From Streptomyces fulvoviolaceus (GTDB lineage: Bacteria; Actinomycetota; Actinomycetes; Streptomycetales; Streptomycetaceae), in NCBI RefSeq assembly GCF_000718165.1, contig NZ_JOEY01000002.1, positions 124,001 through 188,000 of the forward strand: 64,000 nucleotides of DNA, written 5' to 3'. This document shows positions 53,508-62,621 of the stretch, piece after piece. Both the position numbers and the translations under genes were made by a program. Under the pieces are notes generated by a model. The model saw only the letters and a program-made list of their open reading frames with translations. It had not been told where the DNA came from and did not search any database. Numbering within the stretch: the first letter of the stretch is position 1; every line of letters begins with the position of its first letter.

Positions 53508-56500
53508 TCAGTCGAACCAGCGGTCCCGTGCCAGCTCCGCCGTCCGCGACGGATCCTCGAGGAGCGCCGCGACCTCGAAGCGCCGCGGCCACTGCCCGGC
53601 CGCCCAGGCCAGTCCGGCGGCCACGCCCTCCACGGTGGCCGCGTGCAGCACCCCGTCGCCGGTCAGCCGCCAGTCCAGCTCCACCCCGTCGACGAAGAGC
53701 TCCTCGTGCTCGACGTACGTCGCCGGCGTGCGCGCCCCGAGCAGCACCCGCACCGACTCCGGTACGTCGTGCTCGGTGCCCTCGGAGTCCACGGAGCCCG
53801 TGACGGACTCGCTGAGACGGCGGACCTGGAACAGCTCCGCCAGCTCGGCGGCCCGCGCCGGCCGTACCGGCAGCAGCGGGACGCCCCCGGTGAAGGGCAG
53901 CAGGTCGGGTGAGTCGACGACCACGGCGTCGGCCGCGTCCACGACCTCGACCCGCCCGTCGACCACCGCGCGCAGCTCGTCCGGCAGGGTCACCTGCTCG
54001 GGGTCCAGATCGGCCAATGCTCCGTAGAGGGCATGCAGTTGGGCACTCGTCACCTCCCGCTCCGGGTCGGCGAGCCGGTCGAGCAGCTCGGCGGCCCCGC
54101 CCGGCTCGTCGAGGAGCGAGGCCACCGACGTCCGTACGCCCAGCGCCCGCAGCACCTGCTCGTCCTCGAACCCGGTCGCGTCCGCCTCGTCGTACATGCC
54201 GCGGAGCAGCGGATCCCCGCCGGCCGCCAGCAGACCGGCCGGGCGGCGGCCGTCGAGCACCGGGTTCCCGCGCAACCACCAGGCGCTGTAAGGCCGTACG
54301 ACCTCATGCGTGCCGTCCGGCAGCAGGATCCGCACCTGCTGCGTCAGCGCGTCCCTGAGGGGCGGCTGAGCGAGCAGCGCGAGGGCCTGCGGCCACTTCT
54401 CCTCGTCCACCAGGTCCAGATCGCGTACGGCGACCAGCTCGGTGGCGACCGGCGGCACCGGGGTGTCCGGGAAGCGGTCGAGGATGTCCTCGCACCACAC
54501 GTCCACGGCGTCCAGCAGACCGGCGTCGTCGGGCTCCGCGAAGTCGCCGTCCCGCGGCTCCAGTTCGTCCGGGTCGAGGACGACGTCGGTCGCGCGGACC
54601 AGGGCGAAGGTGGCGAGCACACCGCAGGCGGCCAGCGGCTGTTCGCCCCACTTGTCGGCCAACTCGGCGTCCACGGTGGCGAGTTCGTCCTCGCGGATGA
54701 CCTGGGCGAAGGGGCTGCCGGGGAGGACGAGTTCGCCGGCGGGGGCCAACTCCCCCTCGTCGTCCGGGAGGGCGAGGGCGCCGAGCCAGGGCTCGTCGCC
54801 GGGTTCGAGGCCCGCGTCCCGCACCAGCGCGAGGACGGTGTCGGCCAGTTCCTCGGCGTCGGGTGCCTCCTGCTCCCAGTCCAGCCCGCCCTCGTCGTCG
54901 AGGGAGGCCGCCACGGCCGCCCTGACCTGGGGCGTGGTGAGCACGGCCCGCGGGGTCGCGGGCAGCGCGCCGAGCTTCTCCAGGAGCGGATGGGCGGCGT
55001 CCGGGTGGGCGACCTTGAGGCCGAGCCGGGCGAGGATCCCGGGGTCGATACTGGCGGCCTCCGGGGCGGGCAGCAGTACCTGCCGGGGCCCGATGGTCGT
55101 CCGCCCGTCGGCGAGCGGGACGGGGAGACCGGAGAGCCGGTCGGGGTCGACGCCGGCGAGGCTGTCGTACAGCCGCAGCCACCAGTCCGGCTCCTTCTCC
55201 AGCCCGGCCAGCCGGTCCACGGCGTCGGTCAGCGGGACCCGGGCGACGCCCAACGTGCGCAGTTCCGCGCGGCGTTCGAGACCGGCGGGCAGCAGCGTGG
55301 GCAGGACCTCGGCGAGGACGCGCACGGTGTCGCCGCCCGCGCCCTCCACGACCTCGGCGTCGCGGGGCCGCAGAGCGTCCGGGAGATCGTCGGTGGGCTC
55401 CAGGGCGGGCGGCAGGAAGGAGGTGCGGGGCAGCCGCTCGAGGATCGCCTGCCGCAGCGCGCCGTCCAGCTCGCCCTTGCCCAGCGGGCCGGGCACGAGG
55501 CCGATGATGCCCTCGGTCACCGGGCGCCAGGCGGCGAGGAGTTCGGTGTACGCGTCGGCCGCGCGCTGCACCAGGAAGTCGGTGAGGGGGCCGGGGGCCG
55601 CGTGCCGCCGGGTGGTGTCCAGCGGGAAGGACGCGATGAGCAGGGCGGGGACGCCGAGGGGCTCGTCGCTGGGGGTCGGCGCGTGGACGACGGGGCTGGT
55701 GCGGGGGCGGGCCGGGGTGCCGTCGGCGTCGGCGGGCACGGCCCAGGTGACCGACCAGTGGGGGCGCAGGCGCTCCTCGACGGGGCGGTCGGTGAGGAGG
55801 TCGGGGGTGAGGGGGCCGTGCGCGGAGACGGTACGCCAGCGGGTCGTGCCGTCCCGCGAGTCCTCCACGACCGTGAAGGGGCCGTCGGTGCCGCGGCGGA
55901 GGGTGCGGACGATGTCGGTCTCCACGACCACTTCCTCCAGGCCCGGGAGGGCGAGGAGGAGGGCGTCGTCGACGGCGTTCAGGAGGCGCTCGGCGAGGTC
56001 GGTGGCGGCCGTGTCGCGCAGGGGCAGGATGACGACCGTGTCGTACGGGTCGGGGGCGGTGCCCTCGGCGGCGAAGGGGAGGCGCAGGAGCGGGACGTGG
56101 CCGTCCCGCCGACGGACCTCGTCGCCGAGGCCCGGGCTGTGGCGGGCGGTGTCGGCGGCCAGTTCGCGGGCCTCGGCGAGGGACCAGCGGACACCGCCGT
56201 GCCGGCCCACGACCGCGGGCTCGTCGGTCACGGCGATCACCGCGGCGAAGCCGACGCCGAAACGGCCGACCGCGCTGTCGTGCGTGGCGTCCCGCTTGGC
56301 GGAGGCACGGAGCGTGGAGAGGGACTCGACACCGGTCGCGTCCAGGGGGGCGCCGGTGTTGGCGGCGAACAGGACGCCGTCGCGGAGGGTGAGGCGGAGC
56401 CGGCCGGGGACGCCTGCCCTGGCCGCGGCGTCGGCGGCGTTCTGAGCGAGCTCGACGACCAGCCGGTCCCGGTAACCGCCGAGGACGAGGTCCTCCTCGG

Positions 56501-56621
56501 AGTTGGCGTCCTCGCGGAATCGGGCGGGGCTGGTGGCCCAGGCGTCCAGCACACCCCGCCTGAGACGGGCGGTCCCGAACGGGTCGGCACCCTCGGCTGC
56601 GGGCCGCACGAACTTGCTCAC
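53508..56621 (-). CDS. sacsin-type Hsp90-like ATPase domain protein
   Basis: 1037 residues. The N-terminal 250 residues form a GHKL/Hsp90-like ATPase: VVELAQNAADAA (Glu57, Asn61), FAANTGAPLDATG (ATP lid) and VGRFGVGFAAVIAV (G box), as in sacsin N-terminal repeats. The remaining 780 residues are acidic, leucine-rich and without a motif I recognise; they may be a scaffold. The start is the GTG at 56621 with GAGGAG seven bases upstream; the ATG at 56636 overlaps that site. Likely an ATP-dependent chaperone-like cytoplasmic protein, conserved in actinobacteria next to DUF3027. Function not known. Confidence 0.87.
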   Translation of the reverse strand: MSKFVRPAAEGADPFGTARLRRGVLDAWATSPARFREDANSEEDLVLGGYRDRLVVELAQNAADAAARAGVPGRLRLTLRDGVLFAANTGAPLDATGVESLSTLRASAKRDATHDSAVGRFGVGFAAVIAVTDEPAVVGRHGGVRWSLAEARELAADTARHSPGLGDEVRRRDGHVPLLRLPFAAEGTAPDPYDTVVILPLRDTAATDLAERLLNAVDDALLLALPGLEEVVVETDIVRTLRRGTDGPFTVVEDSRDGTTRWRTVSAHGPLTPDLLTDRPVEERLRPHWSVTWAVPADADGTPARPRTSPVVHAPTPSDEPLGVPALLIASFPLDTTRRHAAPGPLTDFLVQRAADAYTELLAAWRPVTEGIIGLVPGPLGKGELDGALRQAILERLPRTSFLPPALEPTDDLPDALRPRDAEVVEGAGGDTVRVLAEVLPTLLPAGLERRAELRTLGVARVPLTDAVDRLAGLEKEPDWWLRLYDSLAGVDPDRLSGLPVPLADGRTTIGPRQVLLPAPEAASIDPGILARLGLKVAHPDAAHPLLEKLGALPATPRAVLTTPQVRAAVAASLDDEGGLDWEQEAPDAEELADTVLALVRDAGLEPGDEPWLGALALPDDEGELAPAGELVLPGSPFAQVIREDELATVDAELADKWGEQPLAACGVLATFALVRATDVVLDPDELEPRDGDFAEPDDAGLLDAVDVWCEDILDRFPDTPVPPVATELVAVRDLDLVDEEKWPQALALLAQPPLRDALTQQVRILLPDGTHEVVRPYSAWWLRGNPVLDGRRPAGLLAAGGDPLLRGMYDEADATGFEDEQVLRALGVRTSVASLLDEPGGAAELLDRLADPEREVTSAQLHALYGALADLDPEQVTLPDELRAVVDGRVEVVDAADAVVVDSPDLLPFTGGVPLLPVRPARAAELAELFQVRRLSESVTGSVDSEGTEHDVPESVRVLLGARTPATYVEHEELFVDGVELDWRLTGDGVLHAATVEGVAAGLAWAAGQWPRRFEVAALLEDPSRTAELARDRWFD

Positions 56622-56731
56622 GTTGGCTCTCCTCATCGGCGTGACGATGAAGGTACCGCGAGGAGGAGGGACCGTAACTCGGGGAGTGGCCCTGCCTTAC
56701 GAGGGCCACTCCCGGGCCGACCGGATGAGTG

Positions 56732-57658
56732 CTACGAGTGCCCCAACTCCGCCGCGGCCTCGTCGGAGGCCTCCGGGACCGACCCGGAATCCGGTGCCGG
56801 CCGCAGCGGGAAGGGATCGACCCGGGTCTCGTCGATCACCGGCGGGGCCGGACGGGGCGGTTTCGGCATGACCGCGGCCTCGGAGTGGCCGCCGCAGCCG
56901 TACGACAGGGACACCACACGCCCGTCGGCCGGGGCGAACTCGTTCGCGCACAGCCCGAAGGCCTGGCCCAGGGAGCCGCCGAGCGCGACGAGGAAGCCAC
57001 AGCTGACGCAGGTCGCGGGGGCCGCTTGTGCCATCGGGGTCTGGGAGCCGTACGACTCCTCCCAGCGGTCGGCGGCGACATGGAGGCCGTAGCGGGACAG
57101 GACCCGCGACCGGCGCATGCCGAGTTCCTCGGCCACCGCGGCGATCGAACCCCGGAGGGGGACCACGGGCAGCGTCGACGGCGGGCCCGCCGTGACCTCC
57201 GCGTCCTCCGCCTCGACCAGCTCGGCCATCTCCTCGGAGACGGGCGCGTTCGGCGGCGGCTCGTCCTCGCCGGAGTAGCCGGGCTCCAGACGGAGGTCCT
57301 CGGCGTCGGTGGGGAGCAGATCGCCCGGGCCCATGTCGCCGGGGCGGAGGCGTTCGCTCCACGGCACCCACTCGGGGGCCAGCAGAGCGTCGGACCCCGG
57401 CAGCAGGACCACTTCGTCCAGGGTCACCAGCTTCGCGCGGGAGGCACGGGCCACCGTCACCGCCCAGCGCCAGCCCCGGTACCCGAGCTCCTTGCACTCG
57501 AAGAAGTGCGTGACGACGCGGTCGCCCTCGGAGACGAGGCCCGCGTGTTCGCCGACCACGCCGGGCGCGGCGGCCTCCTCGGCGGCGGTACGGGCGAGGT
57601 CGACGGCCTCGGCGCACAGGCGGTCGGTGGTGCGGCTTCGCGTTGTCGCTGCGCTCAC
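56732..57658 (-). CDS. DUF3027 protein
   Basis: 308 residues. Family segments: LCAEAVDLARTAAEEAA, THFFECKELGYRGWRWAV, VTLDEVVLLPGSDALLAPEWVPW, RYGLHVAADRWEESYG, and a C-terminal CVSCGFLVALGGSLGQAFGLC with a possible zinc-binding CxxC plus Cys. The GTG at 57658 fits the family N-terminus; the ORF is open upstream without conserved sequence. It lies upstream of and on the same strand as the sacsin-like gene, 110 bp apart, so the two may be linked. Function unknown. Confidence 0.85.
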   Translation of the reverse strand: MSAATTRSRTTDRLCAEAVDLARTAAEEAAAPGVVGEHAGLVSEGDRVVTHFFECKELGYRGWRWAVTVARASRAKLVTLDEVVLLPGSDALLAPEWVPWSERLRPGDMGPGDLLPTDAEDLRLEPGYSGEDEPPPNAPVSEEMAELVEAEDAEVTAGPPSTLPVVPLRGSIAAVAEELGMRRSRVLSRYGLHVAADRWEESYGSQTPMAQAAPATCVSCGFLVALGGSLGQAFGLCANEFAPADGRVVSLSYGCGGHSEAAVMPKPPRPAPPVIDETRVDPFPLRPAPDSGSVPEASDEAAAELGHS

Positions 57659-57960
57659 AGGTATCGCTTCTCTCCTACGCCGTCTCTCTGGTGCGCCGGC
57701 CTGCGGCGAAAGGGGCGGACGGAGCGGACCGGAGGACCGCGTCGACGTCCGCGCCCGATCGCGCTCGGGCGCACCTACACTCATCCATTCTGCGGGATGA
57801 AAGAGAGGCGCGCGGCCGAGAACGTTCGCCACGGCGCGCTACGCACGCTACCTGCTCACCGCCGCTCGGCCTACACCGACGTGATGGTTCGCCGCCTTCA
57901 TACGCGTTCATAGGCGCGGTAACCGCACTACACACAGCTTTCTCGGGGCACTATGACGGG
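57659..57960. other. 302-bp divergent intergenic region
   Basis: Holds promoters for the DUF3027 and MFS genes. Visible items are a TTCATACGCGTTCATA direct repeat near 57897 and CACTATGACGGG just before the MFS GTG. No coding sequence or terminator is supported. Confidence 0.5.
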
Positions 57961-59385
57961 GTGGCAGCCGCGAGGACGCCCCAGGGCGCCACCGGGATCG
58001 GTGGGGCCAAGGGCAGCAGCCGAGGTGGCGGTTCGGGCCGTTTCATGGGGTCCGTCCGCTCGGTCGGCCGCGCCCTGCACTTCCCGGTGACCGGTCCGGC
58101 CCGCGGTATCCGCAAGGCGACGCACGCGCACGGAGCGGGCGAGTCCGGCCTCGGCAAGCTGATCGAACTGCACGGTGTGAACGGCGCCGGCGATGTGATG
58201 ATCACGATTGCGCTCGCCTCCACCGTGTTCTTCTCGGTACCGACCGACGAGGCCCGCGGCCGCGTCGCGCTCTACCTCGCCATCACCATGGCCCCCTTCA
58301 CCGTCCTCGCCCCGGTGATCGGCCCGCTCCTGGACCGCCTCCCGCACGGCCGCCGGGCCGCCATGGCGGGCGCCATGCTCGCCCGGGCGCTGCTCGCGCT
58401 GATCATCGCCGGGGCCGTCTCCACCGGCAGTCTGGAGCTGTATCCGGCCGCACTGGGCGTCCTGGTCGCGTCGAAGGCGTACGGCGTCGTCAGAAGCGCC
58501 GTCGTGCCCCGTCTGCTCCCACCCCGCTTCTCCCTGGTCAAGGCGAACTCTCGGGTCACCCTCGGCGGGCTCGCCGCGACCGCGATCGCGGCGCCCATCG
58601 GCGCCGGGCTGCAGGCGATCGGACCGCGCTGGCCGCTCTACGGCGCCTTCGTGATCTTCATCGCCGGCATGTTCCTGTCCTTCTCCCTGCCGTCGAAGGT
58701 CGACTCGGCCAAGGGCGAGGACGTGGCGCTCCTCGCGGCGGACGAGGAGCATCTGCACGGGCCGCACCTCAAGCCGGTCAAGCGGCCTGGGCTGCGCACG
58801 GTCGGCATCGCGGTCACGCACGCCCTCGGCGCCAACGCCTCACTGCGCTGGCTCTCCGGCTTCCTGACCTTCTTCCTCGCCTTCCTGCTGCGGGAGCATC
58901 CGCTGACCGGCGAGAGCGCGGCGGTGTCGCTGGGCCTTGTGGTCGTGTCGGCGGGTGTGGGCAACGCGCTCGGCACGACGGTCGGTGCATGGCTCAGAGC
59001 GCGGGCGCCGGAGATCATCATCGTCACGGTCGTGGCGTTCGTGCTGGGCGCGGCGATCACGGCCGCGATCTTCTTCGGTGCCTTCCTGGTGGCCTGTCTG
59101 GCGGCGATCGCCGGCTTCTCGCAGGCCCTCGCCAAGCTGTCCCTGGACGCGCTGATCCAGCGGGACGTGCCCGAGCGGGTCCGCACCTCGGCCTTCGCCC
59201 GCTCCGAGACGATGCTGCAGATGGCCTGGGTGTTCGGCGGCGCGGTCGGCATCGTGATGCCCCTCAACGGCTATCTCGGCTTCTCGGTCGCCGCCGCGGT
59301 CATCGCCACCGGCTGGCTGGCCACCCTCAAGGGCCTGCTGAGCTCGGCCCGTCAAGGAGGCTCCCCGAAGGCCCGAGTGGCCTAA
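57961..59385 (+). CDS. MFS transporter
   Basis: 474 residues. After a 75-residue Gly/Arg-rich cytoplasmic leader come about twelve hydrophobic helices, with PVIGPLLDRLPHGRRAAM as the intracellular loop A motif and DALIQRDVPERVRTSAFARSE in the second half. The GTG at 57961 begins where the protein becomes family-like; no ribosome site is seen and CACTAT lies about six bases upstream, so it may be leaderless. It is followed by the DUF2771 lipoprotein gene. Substrate unknown. Confidence 0.88.
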   Translation: MAAARTPQGATGIGGAKGSSRGGGSGRFMGSVRSVGRALHFPVTGPARGIRKATHAHGAGESGLGKLIELHGVNGAGDVMITIALASTVFFSVPTDEARGRVALYLAITMAPFTVLAPVIGPLLDRLPHGRRAAMAGAMLARALLALIIAGAVSTGSLELYPAALGVLVASKAYGVVRSAVVPRLLPPRFSLVKANSRVTLGGLAATAIAAPIGAGLQAIGPRWPLYGAFVIFIAGMFLSFSLPSKVDSAKGEDVALLAADEEHLHGPHLKPVKRPGLRTVGIAVTHALGANASLRWLSGFLTFFLAFLLREHPLTGESAAVSLGLVVVSAGVGNALGTTVGAWLRARAPEIIIVTVVAFVLGAAITAAIFFGAFLVACLAAIAGFSQALAKLSLDALIQRDVPERVRTSAFARSETMLQMAWVFGGAVGIVMPLNGYLGFSVAAAVIATGWLATLKGLLSSARQGGSPKARVA

Positions 59386-59446
59386 CCCACGGGCACGCCG
59401 CACCCCGCATAGAAGGACGACTGGACGTGCCCGATAGCCTTCGCCC

Positions 59447-59941
59447 ATGACCACGCTGCAATCCGTTGTGCGACGCCGCCGCGCCGTCGCTGTCGCCGGT
59501 GCCGTTTCCGCCGGACTGCTCGTCCTGTCCGCCTGCGACAAGCCGACGCCGCGCGTCACCGTCACGGTCGGCAGGGACTCGGTGAGCACCGAGGCCGCCT
59601 GCTACGACGACGGCAACGACATCGGCCGCGCCAAGGCCACCAAGTGCGCCCTGAAGAAGGGCGACAACACCATCAAGGTGCCGCAGAGCGAGACCCTGCG
59701 CATCGGTGTCGACCCCGAGGTCGCGGACACCGGCTGGGCCCTGTGGATCAACGGCACCCAGGTCACGAGCGTGTACAAGAAGACGTACTACTCCTTCCAG
59801 GGCGTCGACCTCTTCGCCGACCAGCAGGGTCAGGCCGCCCCGAAGACGCTGTACATCAGCGTCGTCGAGCAGAACAAGGCGGCCGAGAGCGACGAGTTCA
59901 AGGGCGTCTGGAACTTCAAGCTGGAGAACGCGGACGCCTGA
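59447..59941 (+). CDS. DUF2771 lipoprotein
   Basis: 164 residues. Lipobox LVLSAC places the lipid-anchored Cys at about residue 30. The mature domain (TVTVGRDSVSTEAACYDDG, VPQSETLRIGVDPEVAD, LYISVVEQN) is a small beta sandwich with two cysteines (AACYD, TKCALK), as in the actinobacterial DUF2771 family. TAGCCT ends six bases before the ATG, suggesting a leaderless mRNA. It ends 19 bp before mqnB, so read-through into the menaquinone genes is possible. Confidence 0.87.
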   Translation: MTTLQSVVRRRRAVAVAGAVSAGLLVLSACDKPTPRVTVTVGRDSVSTEAACYDDGNDIGRAKATKCALKKGDNTIKVPQSETLRIGVDPEVADTGWALWINGTQVTSVYKKTYYSFQGVDLFADQQGQAAPKTLYISVVEQNKAAESDEFKGVWNFKLENADA

Positions 59942-59960
59942 TCCGCGCTCACCTCCCGTC

Positions 59961-60626
59961 ATGCGCATCCTCGTAGCCACCGCGGTCCCGGTCGAACGGG
60001 ACGCGGTGGCTCGCGCGTTCGAAGGGGAGCCGGGGGTCGTCGTCATCGCGGCCGGCGTGGGCCCCGCCCTCGCCGCGGCCTCCACCGCGACGGCCCTCAC
60101 CACCGCCGCCCTGTCAGGTGCCCCCTACGGCCTCGTCGTCTCCGCCGGGATCGCCGGCGGCTTCCAGCCGCACGCGCCCGTCGGCTCGCTCGTCGTAGCC
60201 GACGAGATCACCGCGGCCGACCTCGGGGCCGAGACGGCGGACGGGTTCCTTCCGGTGACCGAGCTGGGCTTCGGGACCGTCACCCACCGTCCGCCCGAAG
60301 CACTCGTACGAGAGGTCGCGACCGCGACGGGAGCGCGCGCCGGAGCCGTCCTGACCGTGTCGACCGTGACCGGTACGGCCGCCCGTGCCACCGCGCTCCG
60401 GGAACGCCACCCGACCGCCCTCGCCGAGGCCATGGAGGGCTTCGGAGTCGCCGAGGCGGCCGCCGCGCACGGTGTCCCCGTGCTGGAGCTGCGCGCGGTC
60501 TCCAACCCCGTCGGCCCGCGCGACCGGACCGCCTGGCGCATCGGCGACGCGCTCGCGGCCCTCACGGAGGCGTTCGGGAAGCTCTCGCCCGCATTGGAGA
60601 GTTGGAACCAGCATGACGACGCCTGA
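59961..60626 (+). CDS. mqnB: futalosine hydrolase
   Basis: 221 residues of the nucleoside phosphorylase fold. It converts futalosine to dehypoxanthinyl futalosine in the futalosine pathway of menaquinone synthesis. Landmarks: LVATAVPVERDAV, VVSAGIAGGFQ, TVSTVTGTAARA, and AMEGFGVAEAAAAHGVPVLELRAVSN with the purine-site glutamate. The ATG at 59961 is the family start. It overlaps mqnD by 14 bp, and the pair is a constant feature of Streptomyces genomes. Confidence 0.94.
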   Translation: MRILVATAVPVERDAVARAFEGEPGVVVIAAGVGPALAAASTATALTTAALSGAPYGLVVSAGIAGGFQPHAPVGSLVVADEITAADLGAETADGFLPVTELGFGTVTHRPPEALVREVATATGARAGAVLTVSTVTGTAARATALRERHPTALAEAMEGFGVAEAAAAHGVPVLELRAVSNPVGPRDRTAWRIGDALAALTEAFGKLSPALESWNQHDDA

Positions 60627-61500
60627 GCCCCTGCAGATCGCGTACTCCCCCTGCCCGAACGACACCTTCACCTTCGACGCCCTCGCCCACGGCCGGGTCC
60701 CGGGCGCCCCCGCGCTCGACGTGACCTTCGCGGACATCGACATCACCAACGGCATGGCCGAGCGCGGTGAGTTCGACGTCCTGAAGGTGTCGTACGCCGT
60801 GCTGCCGTACGTCCTCGACGAGTACGCGCTGCTGCCGTGCGGGGGTGCGCTGGGGCGCGGCTGTGGGCCGCTCGTCCTTACTCTCCCCCACTCTCGGCTT
60901 CGCTCGAGCGGGGGGACCCCCATGCCGGGTCTCGACCTCGCCGGGCGGACGGTCGCCGTGCCCAGCGAGAGGTCGACCGCGTATCTGCTGTTCCGGCTGT
61001 GGGCCGCTGACGTCGTGCCCGGTGGGGTCGGCGAGATCGTGGTCATGCCGTTCCACGAGATCATGCCCGCCGTGCGGGACGGGAAGGTCGACGCGGGGCT
61101 CGTCATCCACGAGGCGCGGTTCACGTATCAGAACTACGGGCTGCACAAGCTCGCGGACATGGGTGAGCACTGGGAGGAGACGACGGGGCTGCCCATTCCG
61201 CTGGGCGCGATCATCGCGAAGCGGTCGCTGGGGGCGGAGACGTTGCGCTTGCTCGCCTCGTCCATTCGTACGTCCGTGCGGGCGGCGTGGGACGATCCCT
61301 CGGTCTCACGGCCGTACGTCATGGAGCATGCTCAGGAGATGGATCCGTCCGTCGCCGACCAGCACATCGGGCTGTACGTCAATGAATTCACCGCGGACCT
61401 GGGGGAGGACGGGTATGCGGCGATCCGGGGGTTGTTGACGCGGGCTGCGGCGGAGGGGCTGGTGCCGGCCCTGGGGCCCGGGGCGCTGGCGTTTCCCTGA
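60613..61500 (+). CDS. mqnD: 1,4-dihydroxy-6-naphthoate synthase
   Basis: 295 residues. It cleaves cyclic dehypoxanthinyl futalosine to 1,4-dihydroxy-6-naphthoate. Family segments: YSPCPNDTFTFDALAHG, ADIDITNGMAERGEFDVLKVS, TVAVPSERSTAYLLFRLWAA, VIHEARFTYQNYGLHKLADMGEHWE. Oddity: residues 91-106 (LPHSRLRSSGGTPMPG) are an insertion encoded by a palindromic dispersed repeat (60881-60923), where homologues known to me have a shorter loop of a few residues. The reading frame is kept, so the enzyme is probably active. The gene overlaps mqnB by 14 bp. Confidence 0.94.
   Translation: MTTPEPLQIAYSPCPNDTFTFDALAHGRVPGAPALDVTFADIDITNGMAERGEFDVLKVSYAVLPYVLDEYALLPCGGALGRGCGPLVLTLPHSRLRSSGGTPMPGLDLAGRTVAVPSERSTAYLLFRLWAADVVPGGVGEIVVMPFHEIMPAVRDGKVDAGLVIHEARFTYQNYGLHKLADMGEHWEETTGLPIPLGAIIAKRSLGAETLRLLASSIRTSVRAAWDDPSVSRPYVMEHAQEMDPSVADQHIGLYVNEFTADLGEDGYAAIRGLLTRAAAEGLVPALGPGALAFP
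60881..60923 (+). repeat. palindromic Streptomyces repeat inserted in frame in mqnD
   Basis: CTCTCCCCCACTCTCGGCTT followed by CGCTCGAGCGGGGGGACCCC and CAT. CCCCC at the left pairs with GGGGG at the right and CTCG with CGAG, so the unit is a hairpin. I know this unit from intergenic regions of many Streptomyces genomes. It supplies residues 91-106 of MqnD. Confidence 0.75.
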
Positions 61501-61547
61501 CGCCCACTGGGGTGCCGCGCTGTGTCGTCTGGCGGGTGCGGCGCCTT

Positions 61548-61582
61548 CGTGGCCGGTCGCGCAGTTCCCCGCGCCCCTAGGG
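61548..61582 (+). repeat. dispersed Streptomyces intergenic repeat, short copy D
   Basis: CGTGGCCGGTCGCGCAGTTCCCCGCGCCCCTAGGG type unit: shares both ends with copies A-C but lacks the central GCGGCGGAGCCGC hairpin. Lies between convergent mqnD and the 61592 membrane gene. Confidence 0.7.
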
Positions 61583-61591
61583 CGCTGCCCC

Positions 61592-62056
61592 TCAGGGCGC
61601 TTTGCCGTCGCCGTCGGTCAAATGGTCTGCCGTCGGCCACTGGGCCAAGGCCATCATTCCCAGGACCTTGCGGATCAGGAAGCCGGCCAGGGGGAGTTCT
61701 ACGCACACCGCCAGCGCCGCCGACAGCCAGACGTCCGGGGTGCCGAGGGCCAGTGACACGTCGAACCACGCGTCGCAGACCAGTAGCGCCCCCGTCGCGA
61801 CGGCCGCCACGACGACGCCCCGGTGCCGGCGCCAGCCGAGGAAGGCGGTGGCCGCCATCGCGAGCACGAGCAGGACGTCGAATCCGACCCAGGTCACGCG
61901 CCACTGACGGGCCGTGTACCCGCTCGGCAGGGTGAACGCCAGCAGGATCGTCCACGGGACGAGACCGACGGCGCAGACGGTGAGCAGTTCGAGGGTGTGC
62001 CGCCGCTGCCGCCGTACCCGCTCCAGAAGCTCGGCGTCGGTTCGTATGTCGTTCAA
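61592..62056 (-). CDS. small integral membrane protein
   Basis: 154 residues with four hydrophobic helices (LLTVCAVGLVPWTILLAF, VGFDVLLVLAMAATAFLG, VVVAAVATGALLVCDAWFD, LSAALAVCVELPLAGFLI) after a basic, helical N-terminus (ELLERVRRQRRH). No family name recalled. The ATG at 62056 lies 18 bp after the cold-shock gene stop, so the two are likely co-transcribed. Confidence 0.8.
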   Translation of the reverse strand: MNDIRTDAELLERVRRQRRHTLELLTVCAVGLVPWTILLAFTLPSGYTARQWRVTWVGFDVLLVLAMAATAFLGWRRHRGVVVAAVATGALLVCDAWFDVSLALGTPDVWLSAALAVCVELPLAGFLIRKVLGMMALAQWPTADHLTDGDGKAP

Positions 62057-62074
62057 GTCGGCTGTTCCGAGGGG

Positions 62075-62458
62075 TCAGACGTCGAGCTGGTCGGCGACCG
62101 CGCGCAGCAGGCCCGCGATCTTGCTACCGGCGGCCTTGTCGGGGTAGCGGCCCCGCTCCAACATCGGGGTGATGTTCTCGAGGAGGGTCGTCAGGTCCTG
62201 GACGATGGACGCCAGTTCGTCCGGCTTCTTGCGCTGTGCCGCCGCGACCGAAGGGGCGGGTTCGAGGAGGGTCACCGAGAGCGCCTGGTCACCGCGCTGA
62301 CCGGCGACGACGCCGAACTCGACGCGCTGGCCCGGCTTGAGCGTCTCGACTCCGGCGGGGAGGACCGAGGAATGGACGAAGACGTCGCCGCCGTCGTCAC
62401 GGGAGAGAAAGCCGAAGCCCTTCTCACTGTTGAACCACTTGACCTTGCCGGTAGGCAC
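62075..62458 (-). CDS. cold-shock domain protein with C-terminal extension
   Basis: 127 residues. The N-terminal 65 form a cold-shock domain ([16 protein letters not shown] with RNP1, DVFVHSS as RNP2), and the C-terminal 60 are a helical extension ([21 protein letters not shown]) not found in single-domain CspA proteins. Streptomyces genomes carry one such longer member. It binds single-stranded RNA or DNA. The ATG at 62458 is preceded by a CTCGT-repeated leader; no clear ribosome site. Confidence 0.93.
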   Translation of the reverse strand: MPTGKVKWFNSEKGFGFLSRDDGGDVFVHSSVLPAGVETLKPGQRVEFGVVAGQRGDQALSVTLLEPAPSVAAAQRKKPDELASIVQDLTTLLENITPMLERGRYPDKAAGSKIAGLLRAVADQLDV

Positions 62459-62621
62459 GTCTGTCCTCGTCCTCGTACTCGTCGGAAAACTGCTTCTGAA
62501 ACGGCTCTTGATAGCACTTGGGCGGGTCGTCGGGACCCGCCGGTACCAAGGCTAATGGTCTTCAGGCCGGTGACAAGACGTCGCCCGGTTGTTCCTTCGG
62601 GCAGGGAACTACCCTGGTCCG

